Shown one piece after another: positions 9,151 to 17,994 of a DNA stretch of 64,000 bases. Position 1 is the stretch's first letter. The number at the start of each line of letters is the position of its first letter. The stretch is from Geobacter sp. UBA5730. GTDB taxonomy: Bacteria; Desulfobacterota; Desulfuromonadia; Geobacterales; Pseudopelobacteraceae. The DNA lies in the NCBI GenBank assembly GCA_002419465.1, contig DIGE01000016.1, positions 158,478-222,477 of the forward strand, written 5' to 3'. The notes beneath the pieces are model-generated. The model ran no database searches, was not told where the DNA came from, and saw nothing but the letters and a program-made list of their open reading frames with translations. The translations under genes were made by a program, and so were the position numbers.

Positions 9151-9441
9151 ATGAAGCTGTCAGTTCTACAACGTCGCAGCCTGGTGCTGTTGATTCTGGT
9201 TGTGCCGTTGCTGGTGCTGTTCGTATATGTGGCACTGCGGTCGGGGCCGCTGGCGCCGGTGGCGGTAACCGTCATCACGGCGCAAGCTCGTGAGATCAGT
9301 CCGGCCTTGTTTGGCGTTGGTACAGTCGAGGCTCGTTACAGCTATCGGATTGGCTCCACCTCTGCCGGTCGGGTCAAATGGCTCGAGGTACAGGTTGGCG
9401 ATCGGGTAAAGCAAGGACATCCTCTGGTTCGGCACCATCCA
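9151..9441 (+). pseudogene. 5' remnant of an RND efflux periplasmic adaptor (HlyD/AcrA type)
   Basis: The first about 92 codons after AAAGGTGACGTT-ATG encode a signal anchor (LVLLILVVPLLVLFVYVAL) and the start of a membrane fusion protein, including the biotinyl-lipoyl-like segment AGRVKWLEVQVGDRVKQGH. Family members are about 350-400 residues. After about 9426 the frame continues to a stop at 9600, but that part is only the antisense of the hemerythrin gene and has no adaptor similarity. The rest of the adaptor and any pump gene are missing, so this is a truncated gene at a rearrangement junction. Confidence 0.75.
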
Positions 9442-9443
9442 GG

Positions 9444-9839
9444 TCAGGCGGTTTGCCGGACAAGGCTTTTGCGATCAGTGATCTTGATATGCATCACCAG
9501 CCATTCCAGTAAAAAAACGGTGATTTCAAGCTGTGCCGGTAAGGTTTCTTTGCTGCAGGAATGGCGCATCTCAAGAACCTTTGAGCGGAAGGTTGCATGA
9601 TCTTGCTGGTGCGCAGCCAGGTCAGGATAGTTCTGTTGCCGCATCAGTTGTTCTTCTACCGCAAAGTGGTAGTCGGCATAGTCGGCCAATTCTGTAAGCG
9701 TCGCATCGATCGTGCCTGGCTGCACACCCTGGACAAATGAGTCGTGAGCCTTGTTTAAAAGGTTGACAAGCTGCTGGTGATGGGCGTCAATCTGATCAAA
9801 TCCCAGTATAAGCTCTTTATTCCACTCGATGAGAGGCAT
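9444..9839 (-). CDS. Bacteriohemerythrin
   Basis: Small oxygen- or NO-binding diiron protein of 131 residues. It has the four-helix hemerythrin pattern: IDAHHQQLVNLLN, the HFAVEEQLM helix, HQQDHATF, and the closing WLVMHIKITDRK. These supply the His, Glu and Asp iron ligands. I start at the ATG at 9839 (MPLIEWNKELILGFDQ) with AAAGGA seven bases upstream; an in-frame start at 9899 lacks support. The gene is intact although both neighbours are truncated, and its stop codon sits about 15 bases from the break in the adaptor gene. Confidence 0.93.
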   Translation of the reverse strand: MPLIEWNKELILGFDQIDAHHQQLVNLLNKAHDSFVQGVQPGTIDATLTELADYADYHFAVEEQLMRQQNYPDLAAHQQDHATFRSKVLEMRHSCSKETLPAQLEITVFLLEWLVMHIKITDRKSLVRQTA

Positions 9840-9939
9840 AGGGCATCCTTTGTGCTGTAGTGGCAGCGGGTGACCGTGGTTATAGCTATGTATGGCCAAG
9901 ATAGCACACCGCTGTGTGCAGTGGCAGTAGCAATCTTGA

Positions 9940-10236
9940 TCAGCTGCAATCCGCCAGCCTTTTTTTCAAATCCTGCTCTTTCAGCCAGCGCTCGGTCACA
10001 TCCCGCATGATCGAGGCGCAGCCCTGCATGGTTCCCTGTTCATCATGCAGCAGCACCATGCTGAACTCCAGAGATGCCTGGCTGCCATCCTTGCGGAGAC
10101 CGGGTGACGAGAGCAGGCCGGTTTTGTACTTGGTCTCGCCGCTGGCCATCACCCGGTGATAGCCTTCCCAGTGACGGCCGCGCAGTTTTTCCGGGATGAA
10201 CAGGTCCAGCGATTGTCCGACCGCCTCTGTGGCTGA
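9940..10236 (-). pseudogene. 3' remnant of a PAS-domain signalling protein
   Basis: Reading the minus strand gives the second half of a PAS domain: TEAVGQSLDLFIPEKLRGRH, then RKDGSQASLEFSMVLL and the closing IMRDVTERWLKEQDLKKRLA. The N-terminal half expected for this PAS family is absent. Similarity stops at about 10236, exactly where a plus-strand reading frame remnant begins. An internal ATG at 10152 would give a 70-residue product, but half a PAS domain is unlikely to fold. I treat it as the tail of a sensor protein cut by a rearrangement. Confidence 0.65.
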
Positions 10237-10349
10237 GGTACCTGGCGTTGCTGGCCTCAGGTGAACTGCCGGAGCAGATTCCTGCTGACAAGGTCATGCG
10301 CAAGGCTGTCACGCTGAAAGCTGTAGAAAATGGCCAAAGCAAGGTCTAA
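10236..10349 (+). pseudogene. Probable 3' remnant of an unidentified gene
   Basis: A 37-codon plus-strand segment has protein-like composition (ending ELPEQIPADKVMRKAVTLKA plus nine residues, then TAA at 10347-10349) but no start codon or ribosome site. It begins where the minus-strand PAS similarity ends. I do not recognise the parent family. It may be the C-terminus of a gene whose body was deleted. Confidence 0.35.
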
Positions 10350-10443
10350 CTGGTTTCCCGCTCAGCAGCCTTCTTGAACGTTCTCCAGGGCTTCATTTTC
10401 CCGTATTCCCGTTTACGTGCCGTACATTCATCCTGATGGCAGG

Positions 10444-10668
10444 TCACCCCTTTTGGATGACGATGCGCCATTGCGCCTGGCCGGTTTTGTCCAAAGACAA
10501 GACCGTATGGCCGTTTGCGGCGCACCAGTTGGGCAGGTTCTCGGTGGCTTGGGCACAGTCGAAGGCGATGGTAAAGGTGTCACCGGGCGCGGCCTTGGCG
10601 TTGGCCGCAATCAGAGCGTCGAGCGGCGCAGGGCAGAGGTTGCCCATCATGTCGATTTCGTAGTTCAT
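10444..10668 (-). CDS. TusA-like sulfurtransferase / sulfur carrier protein
   Basis: A 74-residue cytoplasmic protein with the TusA/YedF fold: MNYEIDMMGNLCPAPLDAL contains the active CP dipeptide at about residues 12-13, expected to carry a persulfide. It starts one base after the stop of the upstream YeeE/YedE permease gene (TGA-C-ATG), so the two are translated together. This permease-TusA pairing is common and is linked to thiosulfate uptake and sulfur transfer. There is no membrane segment or signal peptide. Confidence 0.9.
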   Translation of the reverse strand: MNYEIDMMGNLCPAPLDALIAANAKAAPGDTFTIAFDCAQATENLPNWCAANGHTVLSLDKTGQAQWRIVIQKG

Positions 10669-10669
10669 G

Positions 10670-11692
10670 TCAGATCCTCATTTGGGGTGGAGTGCGATAG
10701 AGCAGCCATACCGTGATGGTTGCCCCGATAATGATTGCAATGCCGGCTACGATGCCTTGCCAGAGAAACAATGAGGCATTGATGATACAGTGACCAATAA
10801 CACAGCCGCTGGCGATGGCGGAGCCCAGTCCCATGGCAAGGCCACCCAGAATGGCACGCACGAGAGCATTTACATCACCAATACGCCAACGGAACTCACC
10901 GGCGCCACGTGCAGCAACACCACCTCCCAGCATTACCCCGATCACGAAGAGTATGCCCCAGTGCAGTTTCGGTTTGCCGCTCGTCAGCCAGGCCAGCAGG
11001 TTGCCGCTGGGGCCGGAAAAGGCAACGCCGCTGGTTCGACCTGACAGCTCGGCCAGGGGCCACGCCAGGAGTATCAGCAGACCGATCAAGGTTGCGGTGA
11101 GGGCAGGGTGCCAACGGGCCTCAAACAGCCAGTGCCGCAGCCCTGAATAGTTTGGCGCCATAACGAACGGCTTTGGTTTCGGGCGGGTAAGCTCATAGGT
11201 GACCCAGGCCAGACAGGCCGCTGCCAGTGTGCCGACCAGCCACCACGGGGCGACCCCTAGCGATTGATAGGCGTAACTGTCAGTGGTCTCATACTCTCGT
11301 AGGCTGTCGTACACCAGCTGCAGGAAACCGGCCTTGGCTGCCTCAACCCCCAGCATGAACGCAGCGATGCCTGCCCATGCGGTGATAATGCCCTCACCGG
11401 ATCGCACCCATAAGGTTGCCGGGCAGAACCCGGCCATGATCATGCCGACCCCGAACAGCAGGCCGCCGATGACGGCGCTGATCGGTTGAAAGGAAATTTC
11501 CGCAAGGCTGGTCAGTCCGAACGCTGCAAAAACATGTACCCCCACCGTGTGAATCAGCACAATGATTCCCACCCCATAAAGCGCAACAGGTCGCTTGAGC
11601 AGGCTTTCCCGTACCAGAGAAACCGTGCAGAAACGGCCCCGTTGGATGACAAAACCCAGTGCCATGCCTACTAACAATCCGGTCCAGATCAT
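10670..11692 (-). CDS. YeeE/YedE (TsuA-type) thiosulfate/sulfur transport permease
   Basis: Polytopic inner-membrane protein of 340 residues with about nine hydrophobic segments. The conserved cysteine-bearing repeats of the YeeE/YedE family are visible: VIQRGRFCTVSLVRES near the N-terminus, MIMAGFCPATLWVRSGEG near residue 90, and AIASGCVIGHCIINAS near residue 290. In characterised TsuA proteins such cysteines relay thiosulfate across the membrane. It is the first gene of a two-gene unit with the TusA-like protein and diverges from a LysR regulator that is the likely controller. Thiosulfate specificity is inferred from family and partner. Confidence 0.9.
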   Translation of the reverse strand: MIWTGLLVGMALGFVIQRGRFCTVSLVRESLLKRPVALYGVGIIVLIHTVGVHVFAAFGLTSLAEISFQPISAVIGGLLFGVGMIMAGFCPATLWVRSGEGIITAWAGIAAFMLGVEAAKAGFLQLVYDSLREYETTDSYAYQSLGVAPWWLVGTLAAACLAWVTYELTRPKPKPFVMAPNYSGLRHWLFEARWHPALTATLIGLLILLAWPLAELSGRTSGVAFSGPSGNLLAWLTSGKPKLHWGILFVIGVMLGGGVAARGAGEFRWRIGDVNALVRAILGGLAMGLGSAIASGCVIGHCIINASLFLWQGIVAGIAIIIGATITVWLLYRTPPQMRI

Positions 11693-11854
11693 AATGCTAC
11701 CAGCACAGGCGCACCGCCTGCTTCCTTTTTTGTATGGGGGTGAGTGTGATTGTATTCGAAAAGCTGCATATGTTTATCAGCAGTGGGCTTGTCTGGCAAA
11801 TGGATAATATGGTAAAAATTAAACATTTGAATCGATAAATACGATAGGACTGAC

Positions 11855-12775
11855 ATGACACTCAAACAGTTGGAACTGTTTCTGGCAATCGCTGCCCAAC
11901 GTAGTTTTTCTCGAGGCGCCGAGCTGGTTCATCTGGTGCAGTCGACCGCCAGCCAGCATATTCGGGGTCTGGAAGAAGAATTTGGTTGCCGTCTGTTTGA
12001 CCGCTCAAAAAACGGGGTGCACCTGACCGAAGCAGGGCGCCTGTTTGAGCAGCATGCCCACCGGATCAGTGACGCCTGTACCGATGCCCAGCTGGCCATG
12101 CGGCGGTTTCTGGGGGCGGAAGAGGCGATTTTGCGTGTGGGTGCCAGCACCATCCCGGCGGCCTGTCTGATTCCGGATCTGCTGGGGGCGTTTACCGCCG
12201 CCTGGCCTGGGGTGCGTCTTGAACTGGTGCAGGGTGATACCCGCGAGGTTTTGGGTCTGCTGCAGGGTGACAGCGTTGAACTGTCGCTGGTGGGGGGGAT
12301 AGAACAGGCTGATCAGCTGGAGTTTGAGACGATCGGTAGTGAAGAGATTCTGTTGGTTGCTCGCCCTGGCATGGTACCGGATCATCTGGATGCTGCAGGT
12401 TCCCTTACACAGGTGCCGTTGATTGTGCGCGAACCCGGCTCAGGAACCAGGCAGGTGGTTGATGCAGCACTGCTCAAGGCGGGCATCAATTTGTCTGACT
12501 TGCGTGTTCTGGCACAGTTGGGCAGCAGTGAGGCGGTGCGGCGGGCTGTTCTGGGGGGGGCGGGCTGTGGATTTATCTCGTCACTGGCCGTTGGGCGGGA
12601 GATGCGGGACGGAAGTCTGGTGGTGGTGACGATACCTGGACTTGAAATCAGACAGCTGTTTTATCTGGTCACCCGGCGTGGCACGAGCCGCTCACCTGCG
12701 GCAGAGGCGTTTATCGCGCTACTACGCGATCAGCAGGGGACAAAACAGGACGCTGGCAGTAATTCCTTCACCTAA
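11855..12775 (+). CDS. LysR family transcriptional regulator
   Basis: A 306-residue regulator. The N-terminal winged helix is clear (MTLKQLELFLAIAAQRSFSR, then STASQHIRGLEEEFGCRLFD), followed by the two-lobed LysR substrate-binding domain (GASTIPAACLIPDLLGAF and VPLIVREPGSGTRQVVD). It is divergently arranged with the YeeE-TusA operon across a 162-base AT-rich gap, the classical arrangement for a LysR regulator and its target, so sulfur-compound-responsive control of that operon is likely (inference). A hairpin terminator follows the stop. Confidence 0.93.
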   Translation: MTLKQLELFLAIAAQRSFSRGAELVHLVQSTASQHIRGLEEEFGCRLFDRSKNGVHLTEAGRLFEQHAHRISDACTDAQLAMRRFLGAEEAILRVGASTIPAACLIPDLLGAFTAAWPGVRLELVQGDTREVLGLLQGDSVELSLVGGIEQADQLEFETIGSEEILLVARPGMVPDHLDAAGSLTQVPLIVREPGSGTRQVVDAALLKAGINLSDLRVLAQLGSSEAVRRAVLGGAGCGFISSLAVGREMRDGSLVVVTIPGLEIRQLFYLVTRRGTSRSPAAEAFIALLRDQQGTKQDAGSNSFT

Positions 12776-12779
12776 AAGC

Positions 12780-12802
12780 AAACCGGGCACAAGGCCCGGT
12801 TT
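12780..12802. terminator. Bidirectional Rho-independent terminator
   Basis: AAACCGGGC (12780-12788) and GCCCGGTTT (12794-12802) form a perfect 9-base-pair stem with a 5-base loop. It lies between the convergent LysR gene and the CFI-box protein gene, so it can serve both. Confidence 0.8.
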
Positions 12803-12808
12803 GTATTG

Positions 12809-14683
12809 CTAGTATCGTGTACATTTGAGTTTACACCGTTTCCGACGCCATAGCAGGGTTGTTGAGCCACCGATCAGCACCAGCATCAGGCAGCCGGCCG
12901 CCAGCGGGTGTGCCACGCCCAAAACCAGCGGCGTCAGCAGCCAGCGTGTCGCGGTGCGTAGTCCTTGATGCTCTGCAATGACGGAGGCCATTGCCGGGCT
13001 GATGGCATAGTAGGCCCGAACAAACAACCTGCCCGGAGGGTTACTCAACAGGAAACGATCGCGAAAGTCTCGCAGCAGCTGCACCTTGGGGTGCAGATCG
13101 CTGCCGTAGGCGGCAGTGGCGATGAAGCAGCCGCCACCACCTCCGCCACCGTCGGAGGAGCTGGTGGTCGTGGTGCTGGTGGTCGTGGGCGGTAATGAAC
13201 TGGCTGGTGTTGATAATGGCTCAAGAGTGGTGGCGGTGCTGCCGTCGGTGCTGTACGAGTACTGGTGACTGTTCACGTTGGTGGCGTTGGCCACCAGTAG
13301 CATGACCTCACTGGTGGTGTCGGGGGTGAAGGTCGTTGTCACGCTTGAACCGCTGGATGAAATGCTGAAGGGAAACTCCTCAATCGTGTCGCCCGTCGTC
13401 TTGCGGAACAGGGTTGCCCTGATGCCGCTGGTGCTACGCACGGTCACCGACAGCAGCGCCGGAGAGCTGCTGTCGGGCAGAAAACGGTGCAGGTTGAAGG
13501 CGTAGTGGTTAAGGGTAATGGGGAGGACACCTGCCGAAACCGGGTAGCTGGTTGACGTGGTCTGTGGCAGCCAGGCCGGTATTCTGAAAATGTCGTTGGT
13601 GTGGGTCTGCCAGTTCCGCAGGTAGAGACGCCGGGTAAAATCGTAGTAGTCGCTGCTCAGGCTGCTGCTGTACCGTTGGCTGAGCTCTTCCAGCAGCGGC
13701 ACCATCGGAATATCGGCATCGCCCTCGGGCGTCAGCGGCGCCAACGCCTCCCAGACCGCCTTGACGAAGCCGGTGCCGTAACGTTCTGCCAGAAAACGGT
13801 TGAATAGCCAACGGCCGTAACCGGTGCCATCCAGGACCGCACTGGTGGCGTTGAAGTCATCCAGTGGCAGGCTGCTGTTGAAGGTCCAGTGATTCAGGTA
13901 GACATAGAGCTGATTGATGCTGTCGTACAGTTCATCTTCGTACCAGGTGGAGCTGGCCTCGCCGTACCAGATGTCGTAGTAGAAATTGTAGCCGAACTGG
14001 ATGGCGTGGTGGTACTCGTGGGAGGCGGTGATCTGCAGGCTTTGCAGCGGTGTGTAGGTGTTGTAAATGGCGTTCAGGAAATCATTGTCCAGTTCGATGA
14101 AGCTGCCATAGGCGTAGGGGAAACCGGTTGTGGCCAGCTGGGCCCCCGAGGTGGTCTGGCCATAGACCTCACTATCTGCCAGATCCAGCAGATAGAGGTC
14201 ATAGGGTGCGTTATTCACCACCGGTGCGGGGCGATACCCGTAGACCAGGGTGTAGCGTCCGTACACGAACTCGAAAACTGCAGCCACCGATTCTACCCAC
14301 TCGGGAACACCGTTGCCGTTGGTGTCGGTCAGCGGGGGGGCGTCACTGCCCGAGGTGGCGTAGTGAACCCTGAAGTGACCGGAAGGTGACAGATAGGTGG
14401 CTTCGCTGGTCAGCACCGGCGCTGACAGATACTTGGCAAGGGTGGTCTGGGTGGGAAGTGAAAGTTGCTTGAAGTCCCGCTGCAGTCCACGTTTGAGGGG
14501 GGTACCGCAGCGGAAGCCGGGCAGAGGACTGCCGGTTGTTAAGCCTTTGGCGCGGGTAACGCCGTGGCCAAAGGCGTTCAGGTAGTAATCATCTAATGCA
14601 CTGCCGCTGCAGGGACAGACGGTAGCAACAAGCGCTGTTGCTAACATCACACTCAACACACAGATAAAACGGTAACCACGCAT
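12809..14683 (-). CDS. Secreted putative metalloprotease with CFI-box C-terminal anchor
   Basis: Exported 624-residue protein. It has an N-terminal signal peptide (FICVLSVMLATALVATV), a region with TDTNGNGVPEWVESVA typical of MXAN_6640-like putative metalloproteases, and a candidate zinc site ASHEYHHAIQFGYN (HExxH) near residue 215-225. After a Thr/Ser-rich linker and a run of Gly comes CFIATAAYGS, the signature of the CFI-box C-terminal domain, followed by a conserved helical part and a final hydrophobic helix with an Arg/Lys tail (RRKRCKLK). That arrangement suggests attachment at the cell surface or processing after export. The substrate is unknown. It ends at a terminator shared with the LysR gene. 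Confidence 0.8.
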   Translation of the reverse strand: MRGYRFICVLSVMLATALVATVCPCSGSALDDYYLNAFGHGVTRAKGLTTGSPLPGFRCGTPLKRGLQRDFKQLSLPTQTTLAKYLSAPVLTSEATYLSPSGHFRVHYATSGSDAPPLTDTNGNGVPEWVESVAAVFEFVYGRYTLVYGYRPAPVVNNAPYDLYLLDLADSEVYGQTTSGAQLATTGFPYAYGSFIELDNDFLNAIYNTYTPLQSLQITASHEYHHAIQFGYNFYYDIWYGEASSTWYEDELYDSINQLYVYLNHWTFNSSLPLDDFNATSAVLDGTGYGRWLFNRFLAERYGTGFVKAVWEALAPLTPEGDADIPMVPLLEELSQRYSSSLSSDYYDFTRRLYLRNWQTHTNDIFRIPAWLPQTTSTSYPVSAGVLPITLNHYAFNLHRFLPDSSSPALLSVTVRSTSGIRATLFRKTTGDTIEEFPFSISSSGSSVTTTFTPDTTSEVMLLVANATNVNSHQYSYSTDGSTATTLEPLSTPASSLPPTTTSTTTTSSSDGGGGGGGCFIATAAYGSDLHPKVQLLRDFRDRFLLSNPPGRLFVRAYYAISPAMASVIAEHQGLRTATRWLLTPLVLGVAHPLAAGCLMLVLIGGSTTLLWRRKRCKLKCTRY

Positions 14684-14794
14684 ACAATACCCCTTCAGTT
14701 GGGATGATGGTCGTTATAGCTCTTTGCGGTAAAAAGGGGAAGGCGTATGGTTGCGTTTATCGTATTGTTACGCCATCCGCAGGGGGTACAGGAG

Positions 14795-14912
14795 TCAAAG
14801 TACCCGCAGGTTGGGTTGATTGAGCAGCACAGACAGCTCGTCAGCGAGAAGCGGCTTGCTGAGCAGGAAGCCTTGCACGGCACGGCACCCCTGCTGCTTT
14901 CAGGTTTTGGCT
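14795..14912 (-). pseudogene. Frameshifted C-terminal remnant of an EAL-domain protein
   Basis: On the minus strand the segment ending at the TGA at 14795-14797 reads AVQGFLLSKPLLADELSVLL, the hallmark end of EAL phosphodiesterase domains (GCxxVQGYLFSRPL). Upstream, LKAAG is in another frame: removing one G from the GGGG run restores LKAAGCRAVQGF. Nothing else of the EAL protein is recognisable. In the remaining gene-free stretch 14684-15133 I see no other coding signal. Confidence 0.5.
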
Positions 14913-15133
14913 TGTTGGCAGGCGGTCTTAAATACCCACTCGGAACCAGTGCCGGTATGGCCAGGCAGGCCATGATGCTCACCGGCAGCAGATGAATGCA
15001 GTTAATACTAATGCAGATATAAATCTTGTCCTGAGGCTTTATCCTGAAACTCTATCCTGAAACAGCCCGCTCCATTGATCTATAGTTGCTCTTGACCGAG
15101 TCTTGCAGGTATGGTGTCACTTGGAGGTCGTCA

Positions 15134-15415
15134 ATGGGAATCCATGAATATCTGTTTATAACTTTTTTTTGGGGTCTGCCGGGTATCGCTGGGGCCTGGA
15201 TGGCCAAGGGGCGCGAGAAAAATCCGCTGGTATGGGGTCTTTTTTCAGCCCTGTTTCCGTTTGTGCTGCTGGTGCTCTGGTTTCAAAAGCCGGACCATGA
15301 AGTGCCGGGGTATTTCCACAAATGCCAGTTCTGCGGCGCAACCTATCCCTGGAAACGGTCTACCTGCAAATATTGTGGAAGTGCACATCACGCACCTGAG
15401 AGCACGCTGCCCTGA
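15134..15415 (+). CDS. Small membrane protein with C-terminal zinc ribbon
   Basis: A 93-residue protein. Two N-terminal hydrophobic segments (YLFITFFWGLPGIAGAWMA and VWGLFSALFPFVLLVLWF) are followed by a Cys4 zinc ribbon, CQFCGATYPWKRSTCKYCG, with pairs CxxC at both ends. I use the ATG at 15134, which has GGAGG seven bases upstream; an in-frame start 16 codons earlier is less likely. No function is known to me. It is a single gene between a 450-base gene-poor stretch and the convergent PilB-type ATPase gene. Confidence 0.8.
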   Translation: MGIHEYLFITFFWGLPGIAGAWMAKGREKNPLVWGLFSALFPFVLLVLWFQKPDHEVPGYFHKCQFCGATYPWKRSTCKYCGSAHHAPESTLP

Positions 15416-15486
15416 ATTTGTCGCTCGACCGAGCATTCAGGCGTTGTTTGTAACGTAAGCTGTATGTCAGTTGTAAAAAACAGTAG

Positions 15487-17802
15487 CTATTTGATGCAGA
15501 CCTTGCGGACCTCTTTTAAGTCGGTCAACCCTTGGAAGCATTTGAGGATGCCGTCCTGCTTGAGGGTGGTCATGCCGTCTGCAATGGCCTGATTGCGGAT
15601 CTGTTCAATCTCGGACTTGCGCTTGATCAGTGATTTCATTTTGTCGGTGCCTTGCAACAGTTCATGGATGCCCAGGCGCCCTTTGTAGCCGGAATCAACG
15701 CATTTGGCGCAGCCGACCGCTTTACAGAGCCTGATCTCGTCAGGGTTGAGCCCGGTTTTTTTGAATGCTTCAACACCAAATTCCATGATGATTTCTTCCA
15801 GTTCCTTGCGATCCGGTTGGTATTCCTGTTTACAGGAGCACAGCCGTCGGCAGAGACGCTGGGCCAGGATACAGAGAATGGCGTCGGAGAAGGAAAACGG
15901 ATCCAGTTCCATGTCCAGCAGACGGGTGACGGTTTCCGGCGCCGAGTTGGTGTGCAGGGTGGAAAAAACCAGGTGTCCGGTCAGCGATGATTCAACACCA
16001 ATCTCGGCGGTTTCCTGATCCCGCATCTCGCCCACCATGATCACGTCGGGGTCGGCCCGCAGGAAGGAACGCAAGGCGGCAGCGAAGGTGAAACCGATCT
16101 TGGGATGGACCTGCACCTGACGCAGACCCCGCTGGGTGATCTCCACTGGGTCTTCAGCGGTCCAGATCTTGGTTTCCGGTGTGTTGATCACCGAGATGGC
16201 CGAGTGCAGGGTGGTGGTCTTGCCGGATCCTGTGGGGCCCACCACCAGTATCAGGCCGTAGGGCTGGTTGACGCACTGTAGCAGCACCTTGCTGTTACGC
16301 TCGGTCAGCCCCAGCTTGTCATAGGGCAGCGCAGCTTCGCCGGAGGCCAGCACCCGCATTACCACATCCTCAAGTCCTCCGGCCGTGGGTACGGTGGCCA
16401 CCCGCAGTTCCACATCCAGCGGCCCGAATTTCTTGAAATCGATCTTGCCGTCCTGGGGTTTACGGCGCTCGGAGATATCCAGGCCGCACATGATCTTGAT
16501 CCGTGACGGGATGGCATATTTATACTTGTAGGGTATCCGCTGATAGACCTTGCAACGGCCGTCAATCCGGGTGCGAACAATCACATCCTCTTTGCCGGGA
16601 TAAGGCTCGATATGAATATCGGAGACCCTGCCCTGAACTGCGTCAATGATGATCTTGTTGACCAGTTGTACAATCACGCTGTCCTGCTCGGAGACCTTGG
16701 ATGATTCCAGTTCGATCTCCGGTTCATCGGTGGAATCCAGTCTGTTGATCAGTTCGTCAATGCTGCCGCCAGCGGTCAGAGCAGCCCCTTTGTTGTAAAA
16801 CAGGGCAATAAAACTCTGGATGTCGTCCCGAAAGGCTCCCACGTAGCTGATACGCTTGTATTCAGGATAGATGAATCTGAGCATGTCCTGGCGCCCCAGG
16901 TCGGTGGGGTCGTCCATGATGATCGACAATACGCCGTTTTCCACCTTGTAGGGGACCCACCACTCCTTCACCAGCCGGTCCGGCTTGACCCGTTTCAGCA
17001 GATCTTCCTCCATTGGGGGGACAGCCGGTTCGTAGTTGACAAATTCGGTGCCGAAGAACAGCGACAAGGCTTTGGCCATCTCATCACGGGGGACACCACA
17101 TTCACGCATCAACACTGCGTCCAGGCCGAACTTGACCACATCGGGATGACTGGAAGCCTTTTCAATGGTCTTTTCATCCAGCAGGTTCTTGTCCAGCAGG
17201 TAGTTGTAACGGCTGCGCTGGCGAATGATCTTTGAGGTGACCTGCAGGCGGTAGATGTTGTGGATGGCGATCGACAGGGAGGTAGCCAGTTCCAGCGCAT
17301 AGTTGATGTCGGTGTCGTTAAAGGGGGTGCCATCCTGCTTGTTGATGATCTGAATCACGCCGATCAGGGTGCGCTGGAACTTCATCGGGATACAGAGTAC
17401 CTGACGGGTGGTGAAGCCGGTTTTTTGATCCCAGGATTTGTCGAACTTGAGATTGGAGCTGATCATGCGCAGTTCATGATCGTCGTAGGCATCCTTGATG
17501 TTCAGCACCGTGCCGGAAACCGCGCAAAAACCGGCCAGACTGGCATCGGAGATCGGCACCACGATCTGTTTTACCTCGCTGCCGGACAGTACCTTGGATA
17601 TCAGCAGATTACGTTTGGCGTCTGCCAGGTAGATGGTGATCCGCTGGGCCGCGAACAGGGCGGCAATACTGTCTTTGATATGCAGCAGGATGGTGTTGAG
17701 GTTTTCAGCGGAATGCAGTTCGTTGATCTTATCCATCAACCGTTTGCGGTATTCCAGCTGTTGTCTGAGCAGATTGGTATCGGCAGTGGGTGTCATGTCC
17801 AT
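15487..17802 (-). CDS. GspE/PilB-family secretion ATPase with N-terminal GAF domain
   Basis: A 771-residue type II secretion or type IV pilus assembly ATPase variant. Residues about 20-180 resemble a GAF sensor domain (AQRITIYLADAKRNLLISKV, LCIPMKFQRTLIGVIQIINK). A MshEN/GspE N-domain-like region follows (about 215-330), then the core ATPase with Walker A GPTGSGKTTTLHS near residue 521, the Asp box with WTAEDPVEI, and the Walker B region FLRADPDVIMVGEMRD. A Cys4 zinc motif (RRLCSCKQEY and CAKC) sits near residue 650-690. GAF fusion is not standard for PilB, and no other pilus gene is adjacent, so this may be a signal-responsive orphan ATPase. Confidence 0.9.
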   Translation of the reverse strand: MDMTPTADTNLLRQQLEYRKRLMDKINELHSAENLNTILLHIKDSIAALFAAQRITIYLADAKRNLLISKVLSGSEVKQIVVPISDASLAGFCAVSGTVLNIKDAYDDHELRMISSNLKFDKSWDQKTGFTTRQVLCIPMKFQRTLIGVIQIINKQDGTPFNDTDINYALELATSLSIAIHNIYRLQVTSKIIRQRSRYNYLLDKNLLDEKTIEKASSHPDVVKFGLDAVLMRECGVPRDEMAKALSLFFGTEFVNYEPAVPPMEEDLLKRVKPDRLVKEWWVPYKVENGVLSIIMDDPTDLGRQDMLRFIYPEYKRISYVGAFRDDIQSFIALFYNKGAALTAGGSIDELINRLDSTDEPEIELESSKVSEQDSVIVQLVNKIIIDAVQGRVSDIHIEPYPGKEDVIVRTRIDGRCKVYQRIPYKYKYAIPSRIKIMCGLDISERRKPQDGKIDFKKFGPLDVELRVATVPTAGGLEDVVMRVLASGEAALPYDKLGLTERNSKVLLQCVNQPYGLILVVGPTGSGKTTTLHSAISVINTPETKIWTAEDPVEITQRGLRQVQVHPKIGFTFAAALRSFLRADPDVIMVGEMRDQETAEIGVESSLTGHLVFSTLHTNSAPETVTRLLDMELDPFSFSDAILCILAQRLCRRLCSCKQEYQPDRKELEEIIMEFGVEAFKKTGLNPDEIRLCKAVGCAKCVDSGYKGRLGIHELLQGTDKMKSLIKRKSEIEQIRNQAIADGMTTLKQDGILKCFQGLTDLKEVRKVCIK

Positions 17803-17915
17803 AATCTGTCCTGTCTGTTCAGAATGCGGTATGCCCGTTCATGTTATAGCGTAAACGATACCAGATAAACACCAATGTACAAGGGATTAAATCTGATTCA
17901 TCCACCTGTCTTTGT

Positions 17916-17943
17916 TTGACTCAGCCGCGAATGCTGTTACAAT
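17916..17943 (+). promoter_or_regulatory. Sigma-70 promoter for the FecR-cyclase operon
   Basis: TTGACT (17916-17921) and TACAAT (17938-17943) are separated by 16 bases. The site is about 50 bases upstream of the FecR-domain gene start. Confidence 0.7.
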
Positions 17944-17994
17944 TTAACCGTCTGAATGCCCCGTTTGGAACAAGCCCCCTGGGAGGTGCGTGGT

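Noticed and set aside
10043..10342. 99-codon minus-strand frame over the PAS remnant
   Set aside because: Different frame from the PAS similarity; no protein-like pattern.
13125..13165. Tandem repeat of GGTGGC-like units
   Set aside because: It encodes the Gly run before the CFI-box and is low-complexity coding sequence, not a mobile or CRISPR repeat.
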